Source of the DNA: Heterocephalus glaber
Lineage: Eukaryota > Chordata > Mammalia > Rodentia > Bathyergidae
DNA length: 64,000 nt
Direction: 5' to 3'
Assembly: GCF_000247695.1 (NCBI RefSeq)
Contig: NW_004624734.1
Location: 8,290,277-8,354,276, forward strand
A program made the translations under genes and the position numbers. Each line of letters begins with the position of its first letter. The first letter of the stretch is position 1. The notes below the pieces were generated by a model. That model was not told the origin of the DNA. It made no database searches and was given only the letters and a program-made list of their open reading frames with translations. Below are positions 34,420-46,869 of the stretch, piece after piece.

Positions 34420-34640
34420 GTAGAGAGCTCAATGCCAGTTCCTTGGAGCCAGACAGACTCCCAGTATCAATCTCAACTCTCACAGTGTTGCCTTTGGACA
34501 CAGGCATTTGTCCTGTGTGAGACTCAGTTTTCCTGTCTATAAAATGGGCCCCTATGTGGACAGCGGCCACCGTGAAGATTAAATTCACCCTGTGTGCAAA
34601 GGGCCGAGCAGGGTGCCTGGTGTCCAGAAGCTGCCTGGTG
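34420..34640 (+). repeat. MIR SINE
   Basis: 'ccttggagccagacagactc', 'gtctataaaatgggccccta' and 'cgagcagggtgcctggtgtc' show a near full-length sense MIR. Confidence 0.8.
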
Positions 34641-34721
34641 TCTCCTGAAGTGGCTGGGATGTTCTTCTGTCCTCCAGTCACAAACAGGGTCAACCAGGCT
34701 GGTTAAAGAGAGATGGATTGA

Positions 34722-34900
34722 GTTGGGTGCATGGCGCACACCCCTGATCCCAGGACCCCTAAAGACTGATACAATGGGATCACAGGTTTGAGCCCAGCCT
34801 GGACAACTTAGCAAGACTCAGTCTCAGAAAATAAAAAAGGACTGGGATGTAGCTCAGTGCAAAGGGCCAGGGTTCAACCCCCAGTAATGAAGACAAAAGG
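34722..34900 (+). mobile_element. B1-ID composite SINE
   Basis: A B1-like left arm ('gcatggcgcacacccctgat', 'gagcccagcctggacaactt') is joined by an A-rich linker to an ID-like right arm ('actgggatgtagctcagtgc', 'ggttcaacccccagtaatga'). Such dimers are typical of squirrel-related and some other non-murid rodents. Confidence 0.75.
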
Positions 34901-35319
34901 ATGCATTTCTTTATAGTTTGAAAAGTAAGCTTTGCCCCTCAAGTCTCTCCCTGTTCAGCCCCTCTTTCCCACTACCTCGTTCTCCTCTCTCCTTTGCAGA
35001 AAAGAAGCTGGTCTAAAAAAAGAAGAGAAAAATGTCACCCTTGGCATCATCTCTGTCCCTTTTCTACCAGCTGCTGTTCCCATGGCAACCCAAAGCCATT
35101 TGCTTTCCTCCTTCTGCTGGGCCACCTCCCCTGCATGTTGTGTGTGTGCCTGGTCTCTTCCCAGGCCCCAGAAAGCCACGTTTAGGGTTCCTCTGTCTAT
35201 CTTCAAATTTCCCATCCAGTTCTGCATCCTTCCAGCTTTCTGTTTCTCATACTCAGGCAGAAAGTATCAGTCCAAACAGCTGTCCACAACAGTCATTCAC
35301 ACACTCCTCAGATGTCCTT

Positions 35320-35475
35320 GGTGGACCTACTATGTGCCAGCATTGTGCGAAAGAGGAGTCTGCCCATGCTGAATGGATGAAGGGGACCCATCCTTTCACA
35401 GATAGGGAAATTGAGGCCCCGAGAGGAAAGGAGACTGCCCGCTGGCAGCAGAGCCTGTCTCTGAACCCTATGTCC
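35320..35475 (-). repeat. MIR SINE
   Basis: 'ctactatgtgccagcattgt', 'cagatagggaaattgaggcc' and 'ccgagaggaaaggagactgc' follow the antisense MIR order. Confidence 0.75.
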
Positions 35476-35539
35476 TGATATCCAGGGGAGGGCTGTGATT
35501 TTGTGGCCATTACCTTCTCCAATCACCAGCCCAAGCTTT

Positions 35540-36020
35540 CTATCTGCAAGTAATGTCACACCTGGAGCCCTGGGCCTGGGCAGAGCTGGCTTCTTCCCCC
35601 ACATTCCTGGCTCCAGCTGAGGCTGGTGGAGTTGGGCCCAGCTCTGCTCAGGAATGTCTTCCTGGCATATTAATGCAGGGCTCTCCGCTGCGCAGACTTC
35701 CAGGTGTGTGGGGACCCCTGTCCCCACCTGCCTCCTTGCCAGTGCACAGCTGGAGCCACTGTGGCTGCAGGCGGCTCTGCCCCACTTACCTGCCAGCAGC
35801 ATCTGTGAGCTGACGTCACCCAGGCTGGCCCCCGCTCCCCGGTGGCGTTCTCTGCTTATTAAAATGCATCTGCCACCCTCCTCTCCTGCACCATGACAAG
35901 GCCTGCTCAGCAGCCCAGACTCCTCCTGCTCAGGAAAGGGAGGGAAGGAGGAAGGGGGTTCATATTTTGTAAAAAATTAATGTGCAACAAAACATCAGCT
36001 CTGGCGCCCTTAAGGTGACT
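35540..36020. other. Candidate conserved noncoding element / enhancer
   Basis: A repeat-free block mixing GC-rich stretches with AT cores: 'catattaatgcag' (near 35666), 'cttattaaaatgcatctg' (near 35855, POU/homeodomain-like) and 'aaaaattaatgtgcaac' (near 35972). No frame or splice site supports a gene. Regulatory function is inference. Confidence 0.3.
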
Positions 36021-37280
36021 TCTTCAAGGGGCAGACGAAGACTCCAGGGTTATGATCACTCAGCCAGAAATCCTTCCTAGAAAGCACCTATTGCCAAAGG
36101 TACACCCTCAGGGGAGGCATGGGGTGAATCGTGTGGGTCAGGCACAGGTGCATCAACTCTGTCATCATCGTCATCATCACCACTACTCCATACTCACGCT
36201 GTACCAGGTACTGACTGGGCACACGACATCTAGCTTTACTGATCCATGTTTTGTGGGATCACAGCCTTTTCTCCCTTCTCTCATTTTTCTGCTCCTCGGG
36301 GGCAAGCACATTCAGTTCTTCAGGCTGACCATTTTAGACTCACCCACTTGTAGACAATGCATTCATAGCACCTGCTTGGGGCGGGACAGTCGACTGACTT
36401 TCCACTGTGGACACAAAGTCTCTCTCACCAGCTCCCGTGCCCACCGAGTACACACGTCCCACCTTCATGCTTCCAACAGGAGTATGTGGTCACCTTATTG
36501 AGATTAGAAGGGGCTTTGTTCAGCTGTGTCTATGTGAATGCTACACCAAGATAAGCCGGGAGTGTGTTTGTTTTCTTTGGGGTGGGGGCCACAGACACGC
36601 ATGACACAGATGTCATACGGTGGGAGCATAATTGGCTGGTGGCGTCAGCTTCTCCCCATCGGGGCCCATCTTCATGGTCACTCTAAAGGTCCCATCCCTG
36701 AAGCCTGTGACGCAGCCCAGCACAGCACACCTGCAACGGCATCTTCCACTGGAAAACCCTGTCACAGCTGCTCCTGTTTGAGAACCTCACTGTAGAGCAG
36801 GGTCTTCCCACAGCCTGCTCTGTGGTCTGCATGTTCTGCCCTTTTCTCCTGCCTCTCCCCATTGGGTTTCAAAACAGTTCTCTTTATAGTGAGTTCCTCT
36901 TTTTAAAGGCATCCTTCTCTATGATAGAAGATAATAATTAAGGAGAGTAAGGATCATTTATCAGAAGCTTGCTTCCCTCTGCATAGCTTCTGGAAGACTT
37001 CGTGAGGTGGTTGGAGGGTGCTGGCTATGGTGGGTGATTTGGCTGGGAAATTTCCCTGGGAAACACTAGCTCTTAGTGCCTCTGATTCTTTTCTTTTCAC
37101 TGATGAAATTTCATATGGAAGACTCGTAGCCCCTTCTCAGATGCCAGTGGAGCAAGCTGATCCACTGCTCAACCTTTACCAGAGTCATACTCAGCCCAGC
37201 TCTAAGCAGATCCTATTCCCAATAAAGATACCCTTTTCAGGAATAATCATGTAAGGATTGGCATTAATCATCTTTAAAGA
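36021..37280. other. Intergenic, nothing recognised
   Basis: Unique sequence, with a short (CAT/CGT) run at about 36160-36182. Confidence 0.35.
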
Positions 37281-37296
37281 TTTCCAATTTAGTTTT

Positions 37297-37394
37297 TTCT
37301 TTTTTCTTTTCTTTTTTTTTGGTATCGAGGATTGAACTCGGGACCTTGCACTTGCAAGGTAGGCGCTGGAACCACTGAGCTAAATCCACGGCCC
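37297..37394 (-). mobile_element. ID SINE (antisense)
   Basis: A T-rich tail, then 'ggtatcgaggattgaactcg', ending 'gctaaatccacggccc'. It is flanked by perfect 14-bp repeats (tccaatttagtttt) at 37283-37296 and 37395-37408. Confidence 0.95.
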
Positions 37395-37989
37395 TCCAAT
37401 TTAGTTTTAAAGCAAACTCTTAATAGTTAACAGAAATGAATACATTTTCAGTTTAAATATAGTATACAAATTCAGTGGAATGTTTCATGAAAGAACTAAA
37501 ATCTGCACTTATTAAACCAAATTATTGTACTCAGTTCACACTCTGGTTTACTGAGTCCAACTTTAAGCTTTCATAAAATCTCACGTGCCATTAGAGTGGT
37601 AAGGGAAAATAACTAAATTCTGCATTGTTGCCTTCACAGACTCTGTGTTCTTTTGATTCAGAGTCCCCATTACAGATGCAAGACCATGTGACACTGAGGG
37701 ACGGGGCCCTTGTCCCACCCAAAGGGTTTGGGACAGAGCTGAGTGCCAGCAATTCACTCTCGGACCGATGTACACTGCTCAGTTTATATGCATGAGGGCT
37801 TGTCCGTGCAAAGTGCTTGTGAAAGGGTGGGGTGTAAAAATGTGCTGCTCTGAGATACGCATCTGTGCTGCTGAAATTCCACAGGAACCACAGAGCTGGT
37901 TAGAACACAGGGCAACACAAAGTGTTCTTCAGAAAACTGTTCACTGGTGGCATTTACAATGGTCAGTGCATGGTGAGCAACCAAAGCAA

Positions 37990-38675
37990 TTGGCTACTTT
38001 TATTATGGTAAAATACACCAACATTAAAATATGCCATTTTATCCATTTTAAGTGTACCGTTCAGTGGCATTAAATCTATTTCCATTCTTGGGCATTAATC
38101 TCCAAAACTTCTTATCTTCCCACATGAAATGCTGCACCCATTGAAACAGCAGCTTCCCATTCCCTCTCCTCATACTCCAGTAGCTGCCTCTCTACCTGGT
38201 GTCCCTGTGAATTTGACTGCCTTGTGTAAATGGAGTCATACAATATCTATCATTTCTGGCTGGCCTGTTTCACTTGGCACACAGTCTTCATGTTTTAATA
38301 TGTATGAATTCCATCACTCTTAAAAGCTGAATAATATTTCACTCCTTGTGAAAACTACAGTTTACTTACCCATGGACACTCGGATTATTTCCACATTTTC
38401 CAGGTTGTGAATAGTGCTACTATGAATGTGGTTATGTGAATATATTTTTGAACCATTGATTTCAGTTTTTTAAAATATACATATACACAGAGGTGTAATT
38501 GCTGGATCATATGGCAATTCTGTATTTAATTCTTGAGGAACACCTCATTCTTTTCCTCAGCAGCTGCACCATTTTACATTCCTTCCAGCAGTGCACAAAG
38601 ATTCGGATTTCTTCACTTCTTTGCCAACATTTGTTATTTCATGCTTTTTTAAACAGTAGCCATCCTAATGGGAGC
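37990..38675 (-). mobile_element. L1M 3'-end fragment (antisense)
   Basis: The full antisense order is present: 'taaaatacaccaacattaaa', 'gtgtaccgttcagtggcatt', 'ggagtcatacaatatctatc', 'gctgaataatatttcact', 'aattgctggatcatatggca', 'agtagccatcctaatggg'. It is about 685 bp. Confidence 0.85.
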
Positions 38676-38679
38676 AAAG

Positions 38680-39021
38680 CAGGAGACTCACTTTCAGTCA
38701 GTTCTTTTATTTCTGTGAAATTCTTTACGATGTGCAGCTTGTTTCTCACACCCCCAGGAAGACCCCTGCTGCTTCCCTTGATGCCTGGCACCCCCCACAC
38801 ACTGGCACTCACCAACACCACCTGTGCTGCAGCACTGTGCCTTGGGCACCTGGAGCCCAGAGCCCCTCTGCTCTCCCATCCAGAGAAGGAGCTTCACATC
38901 TCTGGCTGGACTGGGAAAGGGACATTCCCAGTGGCAGGAAGTGACAGGAGGAAGCTGGGAGTATGTACTTCTATGTACTTCTTGAACTTTCAACCAATCC
39001 TCCTATTTCTAGCTGCAGATC

Positions 39022-39056
<35 letters not shown>

Positions 39057-40800
39057 TCTTTAAGGGCAGAGCCACCCCTTCCAGAGAATTTGGGGAGTCC
39101 TGTGATATCTACTTATTGTGTCTCGGGTCCCTTTTGGCTTAGGCTTTAGTGCCTCCAACAGTTACCAGCCTGTAAACAGGTCCTGTGTCTGCTGCTGTCT
39201 CACCCCTTTCTCTCTTTGGCCTTAAGGATCTTAGCCTTAGAAACCTCCTTGCTGTCAATTTGATGGGATTTCAGAAGGGAGCTGGTCTAAACATGTATTG
39301 AATCTATCTTACATAAGCCTTAAGTGATAAATATGCAGGATTTAACTTATATTTTACTATTAAAATGAGGACCTGACCTGGATGGGGAAAGGAGTATTTG
39401 GAGCTTTGGGGAGGGTCCCCAACACAGCAAGGCACATCAATAAAAGCCCCTCCCCATGCCATGGTAATGTATGAACTAAAAGGGGAAGGAAGAGTAAGAG
39501 CTTGCTTCATTTACCACCTGTTCTGCACAGAGAATAAAGATGTACAATTGTGATTCATTTATTGTACACTCGTCCAAAGTAACATTGAGTAGATCCCATG
39601 TCCATGGCGTGAGACTCCAGTCCATCAGGCACCAGAGCTCTTTCTTTCTGATCTCAGCTCTCGGAAACCCAGAAGCCATCTGTCTTCCATGGTCTGGCAT
39701 CAGCCCACCCTGATTCCAAATGCTCATAAATCTCCCAGACTCACCCAACCATCCAAAGTGACCTGTTTGCACCAACTGCACCTTACCTGACCTCTGTAAA
39801 ATCGCTGGACAGTTCCTCTCTGCTCCAGGCACGAAGGCTACATAAAGGTCACGTAAAAGATACTCTGATGAAATAACAAGATGGTGCAGAATCCATCACT
39901 GATGACAGCTCTACATGGGCAGATAATCCTGGAGGAGGCAATAGAAGTGAGCTGAGTCTCTGTCCACAGAGGGGAGATTCAGAATTCAAAGGGTGACCTT
40001 GAACAAAACTTCAGCCTGTTCCTGGACTAGGAAACAACCACACGTAATTTATTGGAAATGAAGTCTGTATGACTGGCAGGTTGACAGCAATTAATTATCT
40101 TAATATTTGCTCTGGGTCCTGAGGGTGTGCCAAATGCTTAAAGAGGGTTTTTGGAAGCAGTGACTTGTGTGCACTTGGACCCCTAATTGTTTGCTAAATG
40201 ATTCACGGTGATTACATGTAACATATCCATGCTCCCCCAAATACAACTTGGACAGCATGCAAACAGAAGGAGATTCCCACAGCACTGAGATGTGGGAAGT
40301 GGGGGTCCCCTGAGACACTCCAGAACCTCACAGATGGGGCCTGTCAACCCAAGGCTCCGATCCTGCACATTGCCCTGATTGTAGACTAACCTGGGCAGCA
40401 GCAGGCTTGTGTCACAGCGAAATATCAGTAGAGTGGCTCCAATGCAGGCGCGTGACAGTAGGGTAAGGCAGTGAGGTAGCCTTGGCACCACTGAGGTGCC
40501 TGGGTGCTCAACTGGTGCTGATACACTGAATGCATGGGAAAATCTGAGAAGCAGAGAGCTAGCCTGAGGCATGGTGTGTCTCCCTGGGCCAGGTCCCCTC
40601 GTCCATCCCTCAGGCCTCACAGCCACTGGACTCCAGGGTTCCTCACCCTAAGCCACAATCACACATCATCCGACCTCCACTGCTGGCTCATCTCAGCCAC
40701 TGCTTGGCTAAGAGGTGGTCAGTTGAGAGGGGAGGTGAGTAGAGGGGCATCCAAGACAGATCTTAGGGTCCCGAAATTCCCAGAAACCCCTCTGCTGATT
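38680..40800. other. Intergenic, nothing recognised
   Basis: Unique sequence apart from the CA repeat at 39024. Frames here are short or lie partly in the L1 or CA repeat. Confidence 0.35.
39024..39054. repeat. (CA)n microsatellite
   Basis: About 15 CA units. Confidence 0.95.
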
Positions 40801-40814
40801 TCAGAGCGCCTTTA

Positions 40815-40916
40815 TTTTATTTTATTTTATTTTATTTTTTGGTACCGGGGATTGAACTCGGGTCCTTGCGCTTGCACAGCAGGTGGGGAAACCACTGAGC
40901 TAAATCCCCAGCCCCC
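40815..40916 (-). mobile_element. ID SINE (antisense) with (TTTTA)n tail
   Basis: The body runs 'ggtaccggggattgaactcg' to 'gctaaatccccagcccc'. The tail has become a TTTTA pentamer repeat. Perfect 13-bp repeats (cagagcgccttta) sit at 40802-40814 and 40917-40929. Confidence 0.95.
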
Positions 40917-40999
40917 CAGAGCGCCTTTACCAGTCAGCACCACGGACAGCGACAAACAAGTCTGGTTCCTGGGAGTCTCAGTGGTCCTGAAGCCCAGCC

Positions 41000-41215
41000 G
41001 GCCCCTTACAGATGAGGACTCTCAGGATCAGAGATCAGAGGGGATTTTCCAGTATCGAGCTAAGCCTGGGAAAGCAGGGTGTTACTGTCTGTGCTGTGTG
41101 TTGTCCCTCCTGGACTCCAGGTTCCTCGAAGCAAGGGCTCAACCTAACTCACCTGTGTCACCAGAACCCAGCACGGGCCAGGCACAGAGGAGGCGGCCAG
41201 TTCACAGTTTAAACT
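41000..41215. repeat. MIR and L2 fragments
   Basis: 'ccttacagatgaggactctc' is an antisense MIR core. 'actccaggttcctcgaagca' followed by 'cccagcacgggccaggcaca' is a sense L2 3' end. Confidence 0.5.
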
Positions 41216-41479
41216 TCTCTGTTAAGCCAAGTCTTCCCAGGTGCACCCCATGCTCCAAGGCAGAGGAAGACCTCAGCTGTGATCAGGAAGTCCCTGCAGC
41301 TTAGAGCTGGTGCTACCATGTCACAGGAGCGAGCCTTCTCTGTGATATGACAGCTTTGCCCAGCTATGTAAATTGTCTCCCCAATAAGGCTGAGAATTAT
41401 GAGTTCATATCCCTTGAATAATTAATAATGCCTAGCATGAATATTTGTGGGGTGTCCACATAAAATGCTGCTTTGACTT

Positions 41480-41513
41480 GAGAGAAAGAGAGAGAGGGAG
41501 AAGGAGAGAGACT
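41480..41513. repeat. (GA)n-rich tract
   Basis: An imperfect GA/GGGA purine run. Confidence 0.8.
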
Positions 41514-42194
41514 TAGAGACACTTAGGAGAAGAACATGATATATCACTGAGTCATTACTCTTGTTCAATGGTCCCCGAAGCCAATGACAATCATTTGAGC
41601 AGGCAGGGCTCCCTGGTCAGAGTTAAGACTGTTCTTCATTTACTCTGATTAGAAGGACAAAGTAAACTTTGTGACTCACTGTTGGGTTAAAATCAGTCCC
41701 CCCAAACCCAAACCCAGGACAAGAATTGATTCTATTTATCTTCTCCCTATGGCTTGCTGGAGGAACACCTTTGCATCTACCCATTAGTCACTGGCTGTCA
41801 CTTCCCCGGAGTGTAGGTGCAGCTGCTAAGTAAAGCCGCAGACAGGAAGCTGAGTCACAGAGGCCTCTGCTGCAGGTGCTACTTGCTGGAGAAGTGCGAG
41901 CAATGGCAAATGCAAAGAGAGCAAAGTTAGGAGAGGTAGGCCTCCTTCCACCTGTTGGAGGCCCCCAGAAGTTGGCCCAAATAAGGATCTGGGGGCTCCA
42001 AAGAGGAAGTGTGTTATGGAACTATACAGGTCTGATCACACGTGGTGACTATACTGACCACCATGGCTCTGCTTCAGCCACCAAGTCAAGGCAGAATGGC
42101 AGAGCATCAAGTTCTGGCTCATCCTGTGACTTTACTTGCACTTACTCCATCCTAATCCATATCTATAGCTCTAAGCCCATCAGAGTGCTCGGTT

Positions 42195-42480
42195 AGACAC
42201 ATGTCATCCTTTCTGACCTCTGTACAAAGTTGCTCTGCTCTTCCTTCCTGGGATGCCTGTCCACTGGATCCTTCCCCAGCTCCCCAGTCAGCCAGGGGCT
42301 CCAGGCTCAGCCATCCTCCCAGTGCCCCAGAAGTGGGCCCTGTGTGTCCCTCCCCCAACCCCGCACAAGAGTGATTCACTTACTGCCTCCCCTAAGTTGG
42401 GGATTCTTGAGGACAGACAGCCTGGTGTGTGGACACAGGCTGACTGGCCCACATCCCTGCCATTCTCCTCCCTGTCCCAC
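42195..42480 (+). repeat. L2 LINE 3' fragment
   Basis: 'gttgctctgctcttccttcc', 'tgggatgcctgtccactgga' and 'ggattcttgaggacagacag' follow the sense L2 3' region loosely. Confidence 0.5.
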
Positions 42481-44890
42481 TGCCATATGACAAATGAAAT
42501 TTGTCCGGCTGACTCCAGGTACAGGATGGGCACATGTTAGTGACTACTGTAGTAGTCATGAACCCAGGGTTAGCTCAGGAGATGGTTATTGCTCAGGGGG
42601 AACAGGACCTGAGAGCTGGTCCCACTAGAAGGAAGTCACAGGCTGTTCCCGAAGACTAGGAGAGGAAAACCTTCTCTCCCCTGGTCATGAATGAGGAAGG
42701 ATATTGGTCCCATGACCCTTTGACCATGAGGGCAGCCAGCCTCAGTGTGTACAACCTGTGCCTGCTGGGAGATGAAGATGGAAGGCTGCATTCTCTATGG
42801 CATTAGGAAGCTCTGGTCCTTGACCTCTGGGTTTCTACTTCTGCTCACAATGCATTTCCAGTGTAGGCAAGTGCGGGCTGGGTTATCTGCCATTCATTAT
42901 TGGAACCCTGAGCTGATGTACTCAGCCTCAGTCCTCTTCATCCCAGGGCCTAGGACCCTACAGGAAACTTGAGATGCTTCAACACGAGTGTCAGCTTTGG
43001 GTGCTTGGCCTCTGTTGCTGGTTGAGAAATGAATGCACGAGGAAGAGAAGATAAGTGGACTGGATGTAATGAGAGCATCAAATACCAGGTTGGGTTGGGC
43101 GCAGGGTGGGAATAACACCCACCTTATGCAGACTCCCCAGGGAGCCAGCACTTCCTGGGTCTCTGGCTCCTCCCACACTCCATCCTGGCTAGTGGCACAG
43201 ATGCCTAGGTGGGCATCACTGGGTAGATTGTGTATTCTATATGTGAGGTACTTGTCAGGAAATGTTTTAAAGGCATATTTTAATATTCACCCAGGTAATA
43301 TTATTTTACATCCTTCTTTGTACGTCAGCATCATGTAAAAACATAAAACTCCATTATCTCAATACAAAAGCCAGTCATAGTTCTCCATGGCCTTTGCTGA
43401 TCATCATCAAAGGGTTTTCGACTTTATCATTGATCTATATTTCTGCTTTCTATGTTTTCACTGACAGGTAGCCAAGCACTGAAGATCTTGTCTGCATAGT
43501 CGTCACGTTTACCATTGTAGACATCTGCACGTTCTCTGCTGCAGTAATAGTGGGCAACTTCAGGCAGGCAGTTAATCACTGGACGTCCAGCTGCACACAG
43601 GGCCAGAGCAGCTCCTGCTCAAAAATGCTAACTGCCTCCCGGGCCTCAAATCCACACCGCCAGTGTCCAGTGCCAATTAACCCTGAGCTGGAATTCCCAG
43701 GCACTGTGCTCATCTGTGTCCACAGTAGTCCAGGGGAGCCTGCGAAGGGTGTCATCCCACACATGACTTCTGTCTCCTCAGTGAGGACCAAAGGCAGGAG
43801 CAGTTTCCAGAGAAGTGGACTCAGGCCTAGAAAGTCACTGTCCACTCCCCTTTTGTGCCTTTTGTGAGGCACAAAAAGATGTACAACTAGTTCTGAGTCA
43901 GATAGCTAGTGTTCTGTGTTCAGAGAAGTGTGAGCTGACATGAGCTCTTGCCACCCATCAGTTTAGCAGTGAAAGTCGTGCATGAAGGCAGGCATGGGTG
44001 TGATTGAGCAGAGACGGCCCGGGCAGGGCTCTGTGCCCTGTGTTTGGAGTCCCCGCTATGCAGTGCTGTGCCTTGGTGGTGTCAAACGGCTGGGCTGACA
44101 TTCAGTGCCCCAGCAATTCCATCCTCTCCTTCAGCACCTAGAGAGAAACTCCGTGACCACTGAAGGAGACAAATTTGAAAGTGCTCATTACGCTGCTTTG
44201 CATGGTAGCAAAAGGCCAAAAATAACGCAGGCTTCGATCTCTGGGGAAAGGGGAGGAAAGCACAGTGAATACATCTGCAAAGCCCTAAGCTGGAAACATG
44301 ATACATGGGGACATTTAGTCCTCAGATTATGTAATCTCTTGGAGACGCACAAGTGATTAATGTCTGGAAGGAGGTACTGAGCCCAGGGTGGATGTATAGG
44401 GAAGGAGCAGACAAGAGGGTCGGTAAAGAATGGGTGGAACAAGGCCAGGAGCCCATGGAACTTGCCTCCCGGGTGTCTGAGAACCGACCTGGGAAGTGCA
44501 GCAAGGCCTGCAGACACCATAGCACCCTTGTGCACCGAGGAAGGGGTGGGCACTGGCCCCTGCTGTTGGGCTCCTCACCGGGTCCCAGGGACTGGGCCAC
44601 CCACACGCACATGCTGCACCCTTCCCATGGGGCATCCTACTGTGCCCAGTCCTCACCTTGGGGCTCCTGGAAGGTGACCCCTGTGTCTTTGACCACGCCC
44701 AGCCTGGAAAACGCTTCCTACCTGTTATTGTCCTGAGTCTCTGGGCTCCACGAGCAAGGCCCATGGAACAGAGAAGGGAGACGCACAACAGCCAGCTCCT
44801 GCACTTCCCGGGCTCCCATTTTATTCTTATTAGCATTAACTGTTAGGAGCGATGGCACAGGGAGAGGAGCAACCCACGATGCTCGGTGAT
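42481..44890. other. Intergenic, nothing recognised
   Basis: Unique sequence. Overlapping opposite-strand frames of 80-159 codons at 44100-44850 have no splice or domain support. Confidence 0.35.
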
Positions 44891-44894
44891 TTAG

Positions 44895-44930
44895 GGTGTG
44901 TGTGTGTGTGTATTTATGTATGTGTGTATT
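44895..44930. repeat. (GT)n microsatellite
   Basis: An imperfect GT run with TATGTATG interruptions. Confidence 0.9.
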
Positions 44931-44938
44931 TATCTATT

Positions 44939-45102
44939 TACTTGCAGTACTGAGAGTTGAACACAGGGTCTTTGCACTGAGCTCCATCCACAACCCTTTA
45001 AAATTTTTTTCTTCTTTTCACTAAGTCAGGGCAGGCTCAAAATTGCAATCCTCCTGCCTCAGCCCCCCAGAGTGCTGGGATCACAGGCATGCACCACACT
45101 CC
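44939..45102 (-). mobile_element. B1-ID composite SINE (antisense, old)
   Basis: An ID-like arm ('gcagtactgagagttgaaca') is followed by a T-rich linker and a B1-like arm ('aatcctcctgcctcagcccc', 'gtgctgggatcacaggcatg'). It is the reverse of the composite at 34722. Confidence 0.65.
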
Positions 45103-45104
45103 TG

Positions 45105-45290
45105 AGAAGGAATTTATTCGGCATCTACTTTGTGCCAGGCAGGCATCAATATTTTTTGCACATTATCTCATTTCATTCTCCCATCAATCCTGGAATTTGA
45201 TACATTTATCACCAGTTGCAAATGAGAATGCAGCCATAGTGAGAGACTCAGACTGAACACCCCCCCTCCAAATCCAACAGCTAGAAGCAC
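45105..45290 (-). repeat. MIR fragment
   Basis: 'ctactttgtgccaggcaggc' with 'cattatctcatttcattctc' fits the antisense MIR 3' half. Confidence 0.55.
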
Positions 45291-45419
45291 AGACATGAGA
45301 GTGACTTCTAGGCCTTCCTATTCCAAGGGTCATGATCTTTGTGCAGGGTGAACGTGAGTACTCCAGTTTTTTCTTGGAGACAAAAAACAAAAAGGAAGAA
45401 AGAAGAGCTCTGGGCAAAA

Positions 45420-45560
45420 GCACCTTGTTATTTCCTAAGGCTCGGCGACATTCGCATCTCCCTGCGATGACGCTGCTGCTGCTTGGAATGAACTAATCCT
45501 TCCCGAGCAGGAGCAGAATTCATTTTCCTTCTCTGGACTCCGCCAGTGCTGAGAATAGGC
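45420..45560. other. Candidate conserved noncoding element (short)
   Basis: A repeat-free block with clustered CpGs ('ggctcggcgacattcgcatc') and 'ggaatgaactaatcc'. This is inference only. Confidence 0.2.
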
Positions 45561-45705
45561 TGGTGGCCTCTCTGTGTGTTAGTAATGCTCCTGCGAGCCG
45601 GTGCCAGCCTGGTGAGGCGTCACTTGGCTAACGATAGGAGGGGACCCAGGGACGCAAGAGAGGACTGCAGTGCAGAGACTCCGGGCTCTCTCACTCCTGG
45701 ATGTG

Positions 45706-46866
45706 AGGACACACACGTGTGCACCAGACACACACACCACGCCACATACACACACATGCACCAAGTAAACACACCACACACATACACACTACATAAATAC
45801 ACCACACATCACATAAACATACTACACACTGTACACACACCCCACACCACACACCACACTGTATGTATACAAACACTGCACAAACATATCATAGATATAT
45901 GCATACATTACATACCACAAATACTGTATACACATTATTATGCATACCACCCATGCACATCACACAAAATCACTAAAATACACCAGACATGGCACACATA
46001 CACACAAACCACACAAACATTGAAATACGCATACACACAAACCACACACAAAACAACCACACACAATATAGCTGCACATACACAGACATCACTGATATAT
46101 ACACACATCACACACACATATACAACACTGACACACAGATATGCACACATGCACATAGATCCCACAGGCACAAGCACTATAACACATATGCCACACACTT
46201 ACTCTCTACACACACCACACACATGGAAACACTGCACAAAAACACCACATGTGCATATGCACACACCAGACACAGCACATGTACATCACACATATGTATA
46301 TAAGCCACACACTCAGCACACATAGGCATACAAACACCATAACACATATGCCACACAGCACACACAGCACAATACACACCTTCCATAAGCCTACCACACA
46401 TACACACATGCACACATCACATGCATGCACACAGTATACATACACTACAACACAAAGCACACACAAACACATATCACACACAATATACATATATGCCCAC
46501 CACACACAAAACACACATATACACACACTTCATTTACAACACACACAAATACCACATACAGAAGACACACTCATATTCCATGCACACTTGCACATATACA
46601 TAAAACACATGCCAGATACATACAGATATACCCAATTTACACATATAGACATGTACACAGGCACACACTTACACATGCATGGTGCACACATATACACACC
46701 ACATACCTAAATGTGCACACGTACACAGGTGCACACATCACACATCACATATGCACACATAAACATGCATTCACAACTCATAAGTGCACATCCTTTCATA
46801 TATGCAAGGCCTACACTACACACCACACATACCCACACACACACACAACACAGAATACACACACAG
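45706..46866. repeat. Large degenerate CA-rich satellite (~1.16 kb)
   Basis: Irregular CA, CACAT, ATACA and CCACA units with very few G on the + strand. All three forward frames stay open for long stretches and read as T/H/Y-rich peptides, the signature of the repeat and not of genes. Confidence 0.9.
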
Positions 46867-46869
46867 CGC

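Noticed and set aside
38499..39149. 216-codon plus-strand frame
   Set aside because: It is the antisense of an L1M 3' end followed by a CA repeat.
40534..41304. 256-codon plus-strand frame
   Set aside because: It runs straight through an antisense ID SINE and L2/MIR pieces, so it is not a gene.
44353..44850. Overlapping frames of 120-159 codons on both strands
   Set aside because: There is no consistent coding strand, no splice signals and no recognisable domain.
45706..46866. Direct repeats resembling an array
   Set aside because: Units are irregular with no spacers of fixed length. This is eukaryotic simple sequence, not CRISPR.
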